From Marilutibacter spongiae (lineage in GTDB: Bacteria > Pseudomonadota > Gammaproteobacteria > Xanthomonadales > Xanthomonadaceae), in NCBI RefSeq assembly GCF_014145325.1, contig NZ_JACHTF010000020.1, positions 1 through 64,000 of the forward strand: a stretch of DNA of 64,000 bases, given 5' to 3'. The number at the start of each line of letters is the position of its first letter. Position 1 is the stretch's first letter. A model generated the notes under the pieces. The model was not told where the DNA came from, searched no databases, and saw only the letters and a list, made by a program, of their open reading frames with translations. Shown piece by piece: positions 41,126-48,276 of the stretch. The translations under genes and the position numbers were made by a program.

Positions 41126-41414
41126 CCGACTTCCGCACGATTTCCAATAGCAGCGAATGCTGTCGCTCGAGCGCATCCTCGACTTCACCGAGGTCGAAGA
41201 CGTTCACCACTTGCGCCGAATCCGTGGCTGAAGGTGCCTGGACCTTCGGTTCACTCAGGGCTCGTGCGGCCGATTCTGCCAGCATCGAGAACTGCGTATC
41301 CGTGAGGTGCGCACCGCCGAAGGTGATCTGGCCGAGGATCTCGCCTGCCGGCCCTTTACGAACCAGTACGCAGCGAACGAACCCTCCAGGTTGGGAGTCC
41401 ATGCCCAGCACCAT
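40932..41414 (-). CDS. Hypothetical protein, 3' part antisense to the 40784 gene
   Basis: Up to 160 aa. The first 105 residues look like a real protein (GGFVRCVLVRKGPAGEILGQITFGGAHLTD, FDLGEVEDALERQHSLLLEIVRKSV). The rest is Arg/Pro/Gly-rich and antisense to the 40784 gene, so it has the look of read-through; a former stop may have been lost. It starts one base before the stop of the Cro-like gene and is probably in the same mRNA. Confidence 0.5.
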   Translation of the reverse strand: MVLGMDSQPGGFVRCVLVRKGPAGEILGQITFGGAHLTDTQFSMLAESAARALSEPKVQAPSATDSAQVVNVFDLGEVEDALERQHSLLLEIVRKSVNRQSIDPSPQRPPSLRSGTTSVPGRPLDTRPLGTGLLPFLRRLGRALRDSRLLGASRARGDSP

Positions 41415-41415
41415 T

Positions 41416-41628
41416 TCAGGCGGCCTCCGGCGTCGGTGCGTCCGGCGTGGGGCCGAAGACGTCGGGCTTCAGTACGAATCGGAGCTTGAGGGCGTGGCGC
41501 TCTTGGATCGGCCCCTCAGGCCACTGGTAGACGGCGGATGGCGTGATCCGGAGCGCGTTTGCGAGCGCGGAGGCATTGCCTCCGTAAGCGGCAATCGCTT
41601 CAGCCTTTGAGATGGGCGGCATGTCCAT
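41416..41628 (-). CDS. cro: Cro/YdaS-like lytic repressor
   Basis: 70 aa from the ATG at 41628 (an ATG at 41622 and a TTG at 41634 are alternatives). ISKAEAIAAYGGNASALANALRITPSAVYQWPEG is a Cro/YdaS-type HTH, shown here by its ends AIAAYGG and AVYQWPEG. It is divergent from the CI gene across 70 bases with operator palindromes. It would shut off CI after induction and is the first gene of the leftward lytic operon. Confidence 0.8.
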   Translation of the reverse strand: MDMPPISKAEAIAAYGGNASALANALRITPSAVYQWPEGPIQERHALKLRFVLKPDVFGPTPDAPTPEAA

Positions 41629-41636
41629 GGGCAACG

Positions 41637-41666
41637 AGTATAAGCATGCTTATACGCTGCATGCAA
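41637..41666 (-). promoter_or_regulatory. Leftward lytic promoter (PR-like)
   Basis: On the minus strand TTGCAT (41666-41661), an 18-base spacer and TATACT (41642-41637) form a good sigma70 promoter ending about nine bases before the Cro-like ATG, so the leader is very short. The 18-bp operator covers the spacer and -10 box. Confidence 0.75.
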
Positions 41667-41705
41667 GGGCGCTTACATTGGCTCCCTATAAGCTCGCTAA
41701 CATGA
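41638..41705. promoter_or_regulatory. CI/Cro operator region
   Basis: GTATAAGCATGCTTATAC at 41638-41655 is a perfect 18-bp palindrome. Weaker relatives lie near 41659-41676 (half-site GCTTAC) and 41687-41704 (half-site TATAAGC). Three operators between divergent cro and cI is the lambda arrangement. The third includes a possible -10 (TATAAG, 41687-41692) only nine bases before the CI ATG, so cI mRNA would be almost leaderless, as from lambda PRM. Confidence 0.75.
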
Positions 41706-42415
41706 CTATGACCCTGGGCGAACGGCTCACGCATGCACGCGTCGAGTCTGGCTACAACGAACCTGCGATCGCCGCTCACAAGGCGGGCATCTCGCCGTCT
41801 GCGCTCTATCAACTCGAGGACGGCACGACGAAGTCGCTGAAGGGGACGACTGCCGTGCAACTCGGGAGGGTCTACACCGACTTCCGGATCGAGTGGCTCA
41901 TTGACGGAAGCGGCCCCGCCAAGCGAGAGCGCATCGGTGTCGCTGACGAGCCCGCCACTTACGTCGCAGGTTCAGAGACACCCGTTGGATACGTTCGTCT
42001 CCCGCTACTGAACATGGAGGGGGACATGGGCTATGGCACCTACAGCGACGAGCAACCCGACGTCGTGAAGTTCCTGGACGTCGCCGAATGGTGGGCGCGC
42101 CAGAACCTCCCGCGAGACCTGGACCGCGTCAAGCTGATCAGCTCGCGTGGCGACAGCATGGCCGGTGTGATCAATCACGGCGACGTGGTCTTCGTCGACA
42201 CCGGCATAGATCACTACGAAGGCGAAGGCATCTACGTCTTTAACTGGCAGGGCCGCGCCCTGATCAAGCGTCTCGTCCCCAATTTGCGGACGGGACGACT
42301 TCAGATCCAGTCCGCAAACCCGGCATACCCGCCCGAAGACGTCGCGCCAGAAGAAATCGAGCAACTACACATTGCCGGCCGGGTGGCGGCTTGGTGGACA
42401 CTCCGCAACTTCTGA
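41702..42415 (+). CDS. cI: CI-like repressor, HTH plus S24 (LexA-like) peptidase
   Basis: 237 aa from the ATG at 41702; an ATG two codons later is possible. N-terminal HTH: LGERLTHARVESGYNEPAIA and ISPSALYQLEDG. The S24 domain has the nucleophile S152 in SSRGDSMAGV and the general base K189 in RALIKRL. An Ala-Gly pair at 89-90 (TYVAGSE) lies in the linker and is the likely self-cleavage site, as in LexA and lambda CI. RecA-stimulated cleavage during the SOS response would induce the prophage. Confidence 0.92.
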   Translation: MTMTLGERLTHARVESGYNEPAIAAHKAGISPSALYQLEDGTTKSLKGTTAVQLGRVYTDFRIEWLIDGSGPAKRERIGVADEPATYVAGSETPVGYVRLPLLNMEGDMGYGTYSDEQPDVVKFLDVAEWWARQNLPRDLDRVKLISSRGDSMAGVINHGDVVFVDTGIDHYEGEGIYVFNWQGRALIKRLVPNLRTGRLQIQSANPAYPPEDVAPEEIEQLHIAGRVAAWWTLRNF

Positions 42416-42473
42416 TCTGGTGATCTCAGGCATAGGCCTGGCGGCCTGCCTGAGAACTTAGGCTCAAAGCCGA

Positions 42474-42671
42474 CTACTTCTGTTGAGCTGCCAACAGTTC
42501 TTTGGCCGCCTCTCGGATAGCGCCGATGACACCTGCACCGACGAGGAACACCGCCCAAATGAGGAAGGTGACGCCGGCGAGGATCTCGTGAATCGCGCTC
42601 TTCGCCCCACCGAGTAGAAGCACGCCGCCGAAGAACGCGGCCAAGGAAATTAGCAAGAAAAGAATCTGCAC
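42474..42671 (-). CDS. Small two-helix membrane protein near the repressor
   Basis: 65 aa from the GTG at 42671, which has GGGGGAGA six bases upstream; an ATG at 42734 would overlap the operators. Two TM helices: ILFLLISLAAFFGGVLLLGG and a second in ILAGVTFLIWAVFLVGAGVIG. It is convergent with cI and sits before the second CI-controlled promoter. Superinfection exclusion is a common role for such genes but is only a guess. Confidence 0.55.
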   Translation of the reverse strand: MQILFLLISLAAFFGGVLLLGGAKSAIHEILAGVTFLIWAVFLVGAGVIGAIREAAKELLAAQQK

Positions 42672-42716
42672 TTCGGTCTCCCCCTGAGGCTGAATGCTCG
42701 ACGATAGCAACGCCAG

Positions 42717-42759
42717 ATATAAGCCCGCTTGCATGTCATGATGTAAGTGTGCTTATATT
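42717..42759 (+). promoter_or_regulatory. Rightward early promoter with two CI-type operators
   Basis: Two sites related to the main operator lie at 42717-42734 (ATATAAGCCCGCTTGCAT) and 42741-42758 (ATGTAAGTGTGCTTATAT), 24 bases apart. Between them are TTGCAT (42729-42734) and TATATT (42754-42759) with a 19-base spacer, the same -35 as the leftward promoter. It faces the small-gene operon starting at 42899. CI should therefore repress both operons. Confidence 0.7.
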
Positions 42760-42898
42760 TTCCCTGCCGGCTCCCCCTAGGACCGGCAGGGCACCCGCCC
42801 CGGCCGACCCGATGCGGCCATAGGCGGACAGAGCCGGGCCCGGCGCGATCTCCCCCCGCGCCGGGCCCGGCCGCCCTTCATCTCCGATGGAGGCGCAC

Positions 42899-43156
42899 AT
42901 GTTCGACACTACCGACACCCGCGATCTCGAGGCCCAGCACCAGGCGGTGCTGGCGGCCCTCCCCCTCCCGATGGTCCCCGCCTGCGTGCGCGCCGTGCTG
43001 CGCACCACGGCCCGCGACCACATCTACGCCGAGGCCCACCGCAAGTCGGGCCAGGCGCAGCACCGTCTGCGGCACAACCGCCGCGGCAACCGGCTCCACC
43101 GCACCGCCCTGCGCACCGAAGCGCTGGCGGCCGAGCTGCTGGCGGAGGTGCGCTGA
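42899..43156 (+). CDS. Hypothetical protein, first gene of the rightward operon
   Basis: 85 aa from the ATG at 42899 with GGAGG five bases upstream. Arg/His/Ala-rich in the second half (RKSGQAQHRLRHNRRGNRLHR), so probably basic and nucleic-acid binding. No family recognised. The stop overlaps the next start (ATGA). Confidence 0.6.
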   Translation: MFDTTDTRDLEAQHQAVLAALPLPMVPACVRAVLRTTARDHIYAEAHRKSGQAQHRLRHNRRGNRLHRTALRTEALAAELLAEVR

Positions 43157-43353
43157 TGGCCACCGTCATCCCGCTGCGCCCAATCGAGAACGCACTCGCG
43201 CAGGCCAACCGCCTGCCCTCCCCGCCCGACCGCCGCGCCTGCATTCGCGCCGTCCTGGCCGAGCTCAAGGCCGGCCGCAACGGCCAGGCCGTCGCCTTCC
43301 AGCTGCAGCGCACCCGGCACCACCTGGCGTCTCTGCAAGGCGGTGCGGCATGA
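43156..43353 (+). CDS. Hypothetical small basic protein
   Basis: 65 aa, IPLRPIENALAQANRLPSPPDRR then IRAVLAELKAGRNGQAVAFQL. Amphipathic and basic. Family unknown. Stop and start codons overlap with both neighbours. Confidence 0.55.
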   Translation: MATVIPLRPIENALAQANRLPSPPDRRACIRAVLAELKAGRNGQAVAFQLQRTRHHLASLQGGAA

Positions 43354-43733
43354 GCGGGCATACGCCAGGGCCTTGGGCATGGGAGACAACTCCAAGCGGC
43401 GAAGTGCGCCTGCAGACCCCGGATCGGGGAAAGCTCTATGTGATGGGTTTCGCCAGGCAGGGTATGCAAGGGGCGCAACCAAGGTTTGCCCTCTGGGGCC
43501 ACGGCGAGCGTGGTCGCCGCGGCGGGATCATGCATGACTTCGCTGACGCAGGCGGCGCAGACCATCCCGACGCGCGCCTGATCGCTACCGCACCTGATCT
43601 TTATGCATTCGCGCGTTCGTTCATCGACAAGATCGACGAGTTGGATGGCGAGCCTGGCCCAGGCATGCGCTGGCAAAGGGAGTACGCCACGGCAAAGGCC
43701 TTGATCGCTCAAATCGAAGGCGGTGCGTCATGA
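43350..43733 (+). CDS. Hypothetical phage protein with N-terminal HTPGPW motif
   Basis: 127 aa from the ATG at 43350. It begins SGHTPGPWAWETTPSGEV, the TPGPW start shared by a widespread group of phage proteins of unknown role, which also end with a segment like HPDARLIATAPDLYAFA as here. The family is recognised by pattern only. ATGA overlaps on both sides. Confidence 0.65.
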   Translation: MSGHTPGPWAWETTPSGEVRLQTPDRGKLYVMGFARQGMQGAQPRFALWGHGERGRRGGIMHDFADAGGADHPDARLIATAPDLYAFARSFIDKIDELDGEPGPGMRWQREYATAKALIAQIEGGAS

Positions 43734-43882
43734 CCCCCATGGACATCAAGCGCGAGTTCGCGTCCTTGGGGCCGGTACGCGAGCAGAGCGACCGCGAGTG
43801 GCTGCGGCTCTTCGGCGGCAACCCGCCGCCCGCATGGCCGCCTCAACCCACGCCGGCGCAAGCGCAGGATGGTGCGCGATGA
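43730..43882 (+). CDS. Hypothetical 50-aa protein
   Basis: A short gene visible from the overlapping ATGA junctions at both ends. It reads MTPMDIKREFASLGPVREQ, then a DREWLRLFGG stretch and a Pro/Ala/Gln-rich tail. Its tight fit between neighbours is the main evidence. Confidence 0.5.
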   Translation: MTPMDIKREFASLGPVREQSDREWLRLFGGNPPPAWPPQPTPAQAQDGAR

Positions 43883-44016
43883 GTGCCCGCCTACGCGCCT
43901 GGGCCGACTACTGGGTCCGCCTGACGGCCGCGTGGCTGGCCGACTGGTTCGATCTGGTGGCCGCCGACACCTGCCACACGATCGCCGGCCGACTGCGTGG
44001 GTGGGCGTCGCGATGA
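43879..44016 (+). CDS. Hypothetical 45-aa Trp-rich protein
   Basis: Begins in the overlap with the preceding stop. MSARLRAWADYWVRLTAAWL then a DWFDLVAADTC stretch: an amphipathic helix with five Trp in 45 residues. It could bind a membrane surface. No family recognised. Confidence 0.5.
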   Translation: MSARLRAWADYWVRLTAAWLADWFDLVAADTCHTIAGRLRGWASR

Positions 44017-44129
44017 CCGTCCTGATCACCGCCTACGTCTGCCTGTGCCTGGGCTTCTGCCTCGGCATGCGCACCGCCGCCGGCTTCTTCCACCTGGCGA
44101 ACCGCAAGACCTCGACCGGAGGCCTCTGA
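44013..44129 (+). CDS. Hypothetical 38-aa single-pass membrane peptide
   Basis: One TM segment (VLITAYVCLCLGFCLGMRTA) followed by a polar C-terminus. Its start overlaps the preceding stop. Function unknown. Confidence 0.5.
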   Translation: MTVLITAYVCLCLGFCLGMRTAAGFFHLANRKTSTGGL

Positions 44130-44131
44130 CC

Positions 44132-44416
44132 ATGATCCAGCAAAGCCGTCCGCTCCCGGCGGACATCCCCACCTGCGTCCCGGGCCACCGCCCGCAGCTC
44201 GTCGAGACCCGCGGGGCCCCGGCGGGCCATCGCGTGGGCGCGCCCTGCCCGCCCCACTTCCACATCGAGTGCCACCGCTGCCGCGTGGCCACGGTCCCCT
44301 CGCCCAGCCGCGCCATCACCGAGCTGCGCTGGCGCGACCCGATGGGCCACATCCCGCTGTCCGACCTGCCCCGCGTGCGTGAACGCATTGCGGCGGTCGT
44401 CGCCGCCGCTGCCTGA
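44132..44416 (+). CDS. Hypothetical protein with a zinc-ribbon-like segment
   Basis: 94 aa. PPHFHIECHRCRVATVPSPSRAI contains C-x2-C after HFH, with a single zinc knuckle possible. A repeated feature of phage proteins of this size is WRDPMGHIPLSDLPRVRERI. It follows the previous gene by two bases. Confidence 0.55.
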   Translation: MIQQSRPLPADIPTCVPGHRPQLVETRGAPAGHRVGAPCPPHFHIECHRCRVATVPSPSRAITELRWRDPMGHIPLSDLPRVRERIAAVVAAAA

Positions 44417-44429
44417 TCCCGAGGTTCCC

Positions 44430-44741
44430 ATGACGACACTCCAGAGTCTGTCCCTGCTCCAGCGCCGCGCGCTTCTCGCAGCCCTGGCATCGCCCTCCCA
44501 CAGCTTCACCCGGCAACGCGCCGGCTACGTCGCCGCCGGCGCGTACCCGAAGGCCAACCGCAGCCAGCCGCTGCAGGTGGAGACGTTCACCAAGCGCCTG
44601 ATGCTGATGCTCGAGCGTGACTACCTGGTCGAGTCCGACCAGCCGGGCTTCCCGACCCGCTTCGCCCTGACGGCCAAGGGCCTGCAGCTGGCGCAGGCGA
44701 TCGCCGAGGCGACGAAGGGCCCGCAGGCAGGTGCCGCATGA
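44430..44741 (+). CDS. Hypothetical winged-helix-like protein
   Basis: 103 aa from the ATG at 44430. LSLLQRRALLAALASP, AGYVAAGAYPKANRSQPLQVETFTKRL and LMLERDYLVESDQPGFPTRFALTAKG look like a winged helix (three helices then a beta wing ending in ALTAKG). Probably a DNA-binding protein. It overlaps the next gene by four bases. Confidence 0.55.
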   Translation: MTTLQSLSLLQRRALLAALASPSHSFTRQRAGYVAAGAYPKANRSQPLQVETFTKRLMLMLERDYLVESDQPGFPTRFALTAKGLQLAQAIAEATKGPQAGAA

Positions 44742-45271
44742 TCCAGAAAGCTGCGTCCGCGCTCATCACCTGGGCCCGCCAACGTAAGCCGGACTTCGTG
44801 GTCGGCGGCGTCGAACAGCCCTACCTGCTGCGTTGGTTCCTGATCCCGCGCAATCCAGTGTTCAACGTCTACCTGCACTGCTTCCTGCGTGACGACGACG
44901 ACCGTGCCCTACACGACCACCCATGGCCCTGGTGCAGCATCCTGCTGAGCGGTGGCTACATCGAGCACACGATTGCCGCAGGCGGCATCCATCGCCGCCG
45001 CGAGCGTAGCGCCCCCAGCATCAAGCTGAGCGGGCCACGCCGGGCGCACCGGATCGAGCTGCTGAAGATCCGCGACTTCGTCGCGAGCCAGCCCGGCAAT
45101 GACACGCCAATCTCGTGCTGGACTCTGTTCATCACGGGGCCTCGCCTCCGTACCTGGGGCTTCCACTGCCCGGAGCGCGGCTGGGTGGACTGGCGCGAGT
45201 TTACTGATCCCAACGACAAGGGGATGACCGGACCGGGTTGCGGCGATCAGTCGGCGGAGCGCCAGGCATGA
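44738..45271 (+). CDS. Cupin-like phage protein
   Basis: 177 aa. YLHCFLRDDDDRALHDHPWPWCSILLSGGYIEH (given by its parts: LHDHPWPW and SILLSGGYIEH) is a cupin first motif with the HxH metal ligands; later HRIELL and WTLFITGPRLRTWGFHCPERGWV form the second motif. Similar proteins are known in many tailed phages without function. A metal-dependent nucleotide or DNA-modification role is possible but not shown. Confidence 0.6.
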   Translation: MIQKAASALITWARQRKPDFVVGGVEQPYLLRWFLIPRNPVFNVYLHCFLRDDDDRALHDHPWPWCSILLSGGYIEHTIAAGGIHRRRERSAPSIKLSGPRRAHRIELLKIRDFVASQPGNDTPISCWTLFITGPRLRTWGFHCPERGWVDWREFTDPNDKGMTGPGCGDQSAERQA

Positions 45272-45855
45272 CTACCGGCAAGCCAACCACCGCAGGCCGT
45301 GTGCGCACCTTCATAGCGGGCCGTGCGAACGGCGCCACCACGCGCGAGGTGCATCGCTTCCTGGTGGGAGAAGGCCCGAGCCGGACAACATCCTCAATGC
45401 TGGCCACCATGGTCAAGCACGGAAAGCTGGACAAGCGCGGCAACCGGTTCTTCACCAATGCCGCCAGCTTCGTCGACCGCCGCAGCGGCATGACCGTAGC
45501 CACGCCGAAACCTGAGCCCAAGCGCGTCGCGCTGGCGCTGCGCGCGGGAGAGGTCGCCGCGTCGACCAGGGCTGCGCCCAACCGCCTCCAGACCTCGCTG
45601 GCGGCGCCGCTCGCCACCGTCCGCGACGCCGCGCCGACCGTCGCGACGATGTGCTCGGCCGTCGAGGTCAAGAAGCCTCTGCGCGACACCCTCGCGCGCG
45701 ATGTCGACGCCTTCCTGGCGCGCGGCGGCCGCGTGCAGACCTTCGCCATGGGCGAGACCGCCCACTCAATCGCCGAGCGCGAGCGGCAGGCCCAAGCCTT
45801 CCGGCGTGAGCGCAGCGAGATCCATCCCACGAAACGCGGCAAGCGTGCCGCCTGA
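45268..45855 (+). CDS. Hypothetical protein with N-terminal winged helix
   Basis: 195 aa from the ATG at 45268, overlapping the preceding stop. The first 65 residues (RVRTFIAGRANGATTREVHRFL, TTSSMLATMVKHGKLDKRGN) have a winged-helix pattern of Dam-replacing/MarR type; a low-complexity middle and a basic tail follow. Possibly a regulator of this operon. Confidence 0.5.
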   Translation: MTTGKPTTAGRVRTFIAGRANGATTREVHRFLVGEGPSRTTSSMLATMVKHGKLDKRGNRFFTNAASFVDRRSGMTVATPKPEPKRVALALRAGEVAASTRAAPNRLQTSLAAPLATVRDAAPTVATMCSAVEVKKPLRDTLARDVDAFLARGGRVQTFAMGETAHSIAERERQAQAFRRERSEIHPTKRGKRAA

Positions 45856-45864
45856 GGACTGCCC

Positions 45865-46110
45865 ATGTTCAACACGCACGACGCCGCGACTAGCGGCCCC
45901 GACCAACTCGACGCCCTCGCCGACCAGACCGAGGGACAGGGCCTGCAGGTCAGCGCCGAAGGCCTTCGTACCCTCGCGCGCGAGTGGCGGCGCGACCAGC
46001 ACGCCCTGCAGGCCGCCGAGTCCAGCCTCGCGATCGCCGCCAAGCCCGAGCGTCTCCTGGCCCAGCTCGGTCGCGGCCGCAGCCACGCCATCACCCCTTC
46101 CAGCCGCTGA
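45865..46110 (+). CDS. Hypothetical helical protein
   Basis: 81 aa, acidic and helical (LDALADQTEGQGLQVSAEGLRTLAREW). No recognised family. Nine bases separate it from the preceding gene. Confidence 0.5.
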   Translation: MFNTHDAATSGPDQLDALADQTEGQGLQVSAEGLRTLAREWRRDQHALQAAESSLAIAAKPERLLAQLGRGRSHAITPSSR

Positions 46111-46117
46111 GGTCACC

Positions 46118-46321
46118 ATGAACGCACAGGACGAGTACACCGATCTGCGAGCTGCCGCCAAGCGCGGCGCCCGTATCCAAGCCTGGCACCTGAAGCCTGG
46201 CGCTGTCTCTTCGGCCCAGGGCCACTGGGTGACGCTGCTGTCCACCCCGGAGCCGGCCTTCAGCTGCCCGGCCCATCTGTACCGCGTGCACCCGAACGAC
46301 GTGGCGGAGGTGCCGGCATGA
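46118..46321 (+). CDS. Hypothetical 67-aa protein
   Basis: Starts at ATG 46118 after a GAGGTCACC leader. YTDLRAAAKRGARIQAWHL and WVTLLSTPEPAFSCPAHLYRV suggest a small beta domain of the kind found as repeats in other phage proteins. It overlaps the ParB-like gene by four bases. Confidence 0.5.
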   Translation: MNAQDEYTDLRAAAKRGARIQAWHLKPGAVSSAQGHWVTLLSTPEPAFSCPAHLYRVHPNDVAEVPA

Positions 46322-48276
46322 ACGCCGTCGCTCCGCTCGCGCGCCCCGAAGCGGCGTCACTGCAGCGCATCGCGCTGGCCCACCTGCAGTTGTCACCGCT
46401 CAATGCCCGCAAGACCCAGGGCGAAGGCGTCGAGAACCTGGCCGCCAGCATCGAGGCGCACGGCCTGCTGCAGAACCTCACGGTCCTGCCGACCGATGAA
46501 GCGGGCACCTTCGAGGTGATCGCCGGCGGCCGCCGCCTCGCGGCCCTGCAGCTGCTCGACGCCCAGGGTCGCCTGCCGGCGACGCTGCGGGAGATCTCCT
46601 GCCTGGTGGTCGACGACGCCGACATCGCCGTGGAGGCATCGACGGCGGAGAACACGCTGCGCGAGGCCATGCACCCGGCCGACGAGTTCGACGCGTTCCG
46701 CCGTATGATCGACGCCGGCAAGCCGATCCCGGACATCGCCGCCCACTTCGGCGTCGCCGACCGCGTCGTCCGCCAGCGGCTGAAGCTGGCCAACGTCAAT
46801 CCGGACCTGGTGCAGGTCTACCGCGACGGTAGGATGACGCTCGAGCAGCTGCAGGTGCTGGCGCTGACCGACAACCACGACCTGCAGAAGCAGGCTTGGG
46901 GCAAGAACCGCCAGGACTACGAGCGGAGCCCCTACCAGCTGCGCCAGTTCCTCACCCAGAGCGACGTGTCGGCAGACGAGGCCCTCGCGAAGTTCGTGGG
47001 GCTGGAGGCCTACGAGCAGGCCGGCGGAACCGTGCGCCGCGACCTCTTCAGCGATCGCGCCTGGTTGACCGACCGGGCCCTCTTGGACCAACTGGCCATG
47101 GATCGCCTCGAGCAGGCCGCACAGGCGCTGCGCGACGCGGGCTGGTCGTGGGTCGAGGCGCGCATCGACCTGGACTACGCGACACGTGCCGAGTTCCCGG
47201 CTGTCGATGATCGCGGGGTCGAACTCACACATGCGACGCCCGAAGACGCCTCGCGGGAGACCGAGATTGAGGCGCGCCTCCAAGCCCTGGACAAGGGTGA
47301 GAAGGATGACGGGGAGAACGAGTACTGGGACCTTCAGGAGGAGCTCGACGAGATCGCCGCGCGCAAACGCGAGATCTGGCCCGAGCGGATCATGGCGCAG
47401 GCAGGTGCGCTGGTCACGGTCGGTAGCGGCGGTGTCGCGATCACCTATGGCCGCCTGAAGCCCGGCGAGAAGCTGGGCAAGAGCGGCGCGGTCACCGGCG
47501 GGGCCGATCCGAGTGCGCCGGCCAAGCCGAAGGCACTGACGCTCAGCGCGGCCGTCCTGCGCAACCTCAGCGCCCATCGCAGCGAAGAGGCACGCCACCA
47601 CGTGAGCCGGGACCCCCAGCTCGCGCTGGCGCTGCTGGTCGACCGCTTCGCCTCGGACCTGGCCGGCAATTTCAGTCACGCGCGACTCCTCACCGCGACC
47701 GGGGGCCGGGGCGCCGATGCCGCGGCGATCGCGCCTGACAACTACAACGCGCTGCGTCCCAAGAGTGAGGCGGCGGAGGCCTGCCGCAAGAAGATGCCCC
47801 GCGCCAAGCGACTGACATGGCTGATCAAGCAACCGCAGCAGGACCTGCTCGACATGCTCGCCGACCTGGTCGCCCAGAGCTTCGATGGCATGACCGACCA
47901 CGAGCGTGGCCACGCCGGCGTCCAGGAGCTGCATGAGGCCATCGGCTTCGAGATGGCGGAGCGATGGAACCCCGGCTGCGACAACTTCGTGGCCCGCGTT
48001 CCGAAGCCCTACCTGCTGGCAGCGATCGCCGAGGCCAAGGGCAAGGACGTCGCCAAGTCGCTCGAGGGCCTGAAGAAGGGCGAGCTGGCGGCCGAGGCAG
48101 CCAAGCTGCTGGCTGGTACCGGCTGGCTGCCCAAGACGCTGCGCGGCCCGAGCTACGGCAACGCGGCGAAGGGCAAGGCCACCAAGAAGCCGACCAAGAA
48201 GGCCGCCAAAGCGCCCGCCAAGAAGCGCGCCGCGGCTGCCAAGCCCAAGGCCAAGAAGGCGAGCAAGGCCGCGTGA
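46318..48276 (+). CDS. ParB-like protein with histone-like Lys/Ala tail
   Basis: 652 aa. The N-terminal ParB/Srx domain has LSPLNARKTQGEGVENLAASIEAHGLLQNL (seen as LNARKTQ and HGLLQNLTV), then FEVIAGGRRLAAL, the CTPase-type GxxR box. An HTH follows (KPIPDIAAHFGVADRVVRQRLKL). The remaining 450 residues include a helical region and end in about 40 residues of Lys/Ala/Pro repeats (residues about 610-652) as in histone H1. Such plasmid-like ParB proteins occur in temperate phages without ParA. Here roles in transcription, DNA condensation or nuclease activity are all possible. Confidence 0.8.
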   Translation: MNAVAPLARPEAASLQRIALAHLQLSPLNARKTQGEGVENLAASIEAHGLLQNLTVLPTDEAGTFEVIAGGRRLAALQLLDAQGRLPATLREISCLVVDDADIAVEASTAENTLREAMHPADEFDAFRRMIDAGKPIPDIAAHFGVADRVVRQRLKLANVNPDLVQVYRDGRMTLEQLQVLALTDNHDLQKQAWGKNRQDYERSPYQLRQFLTQSDVSADEALAKFVGLEAYEQAGGTVRRDLFSDRAWLTDRALLDQLAMDRLEQAAQALRDAGWSWVEARIDLDYATRAEFPAVDDRGVELTHATPEDASRETEIEARLQALDKGEKDDGENEYWDLQEELDEIAARKREIWPERIMAQAGALVTVGSGGVAITYGRLKPGEKLGKSGAVTGGADPSAPAKPKALTLSAAVLRNLSAHRSEEARHHVSRDPQLALALLVDRFASDLAGNFSHARLLTATGGRGADAAAIAPDNYNALRPKSEAAEACRKKMPRAKRLTWLIKQPQQDLLDMLADLVAQSFDGMTDHERGHAGVQELHEAIGFEMAERWNPGCDNFVARVPKPYLLAAIAEAKGKDVAKSLEGLKKGELAAEAAKLLAGTGWLPKTLRGPSYGNAAKGKATKKPTKKAAKAPAKKRAAAAKPKAKKASKAA

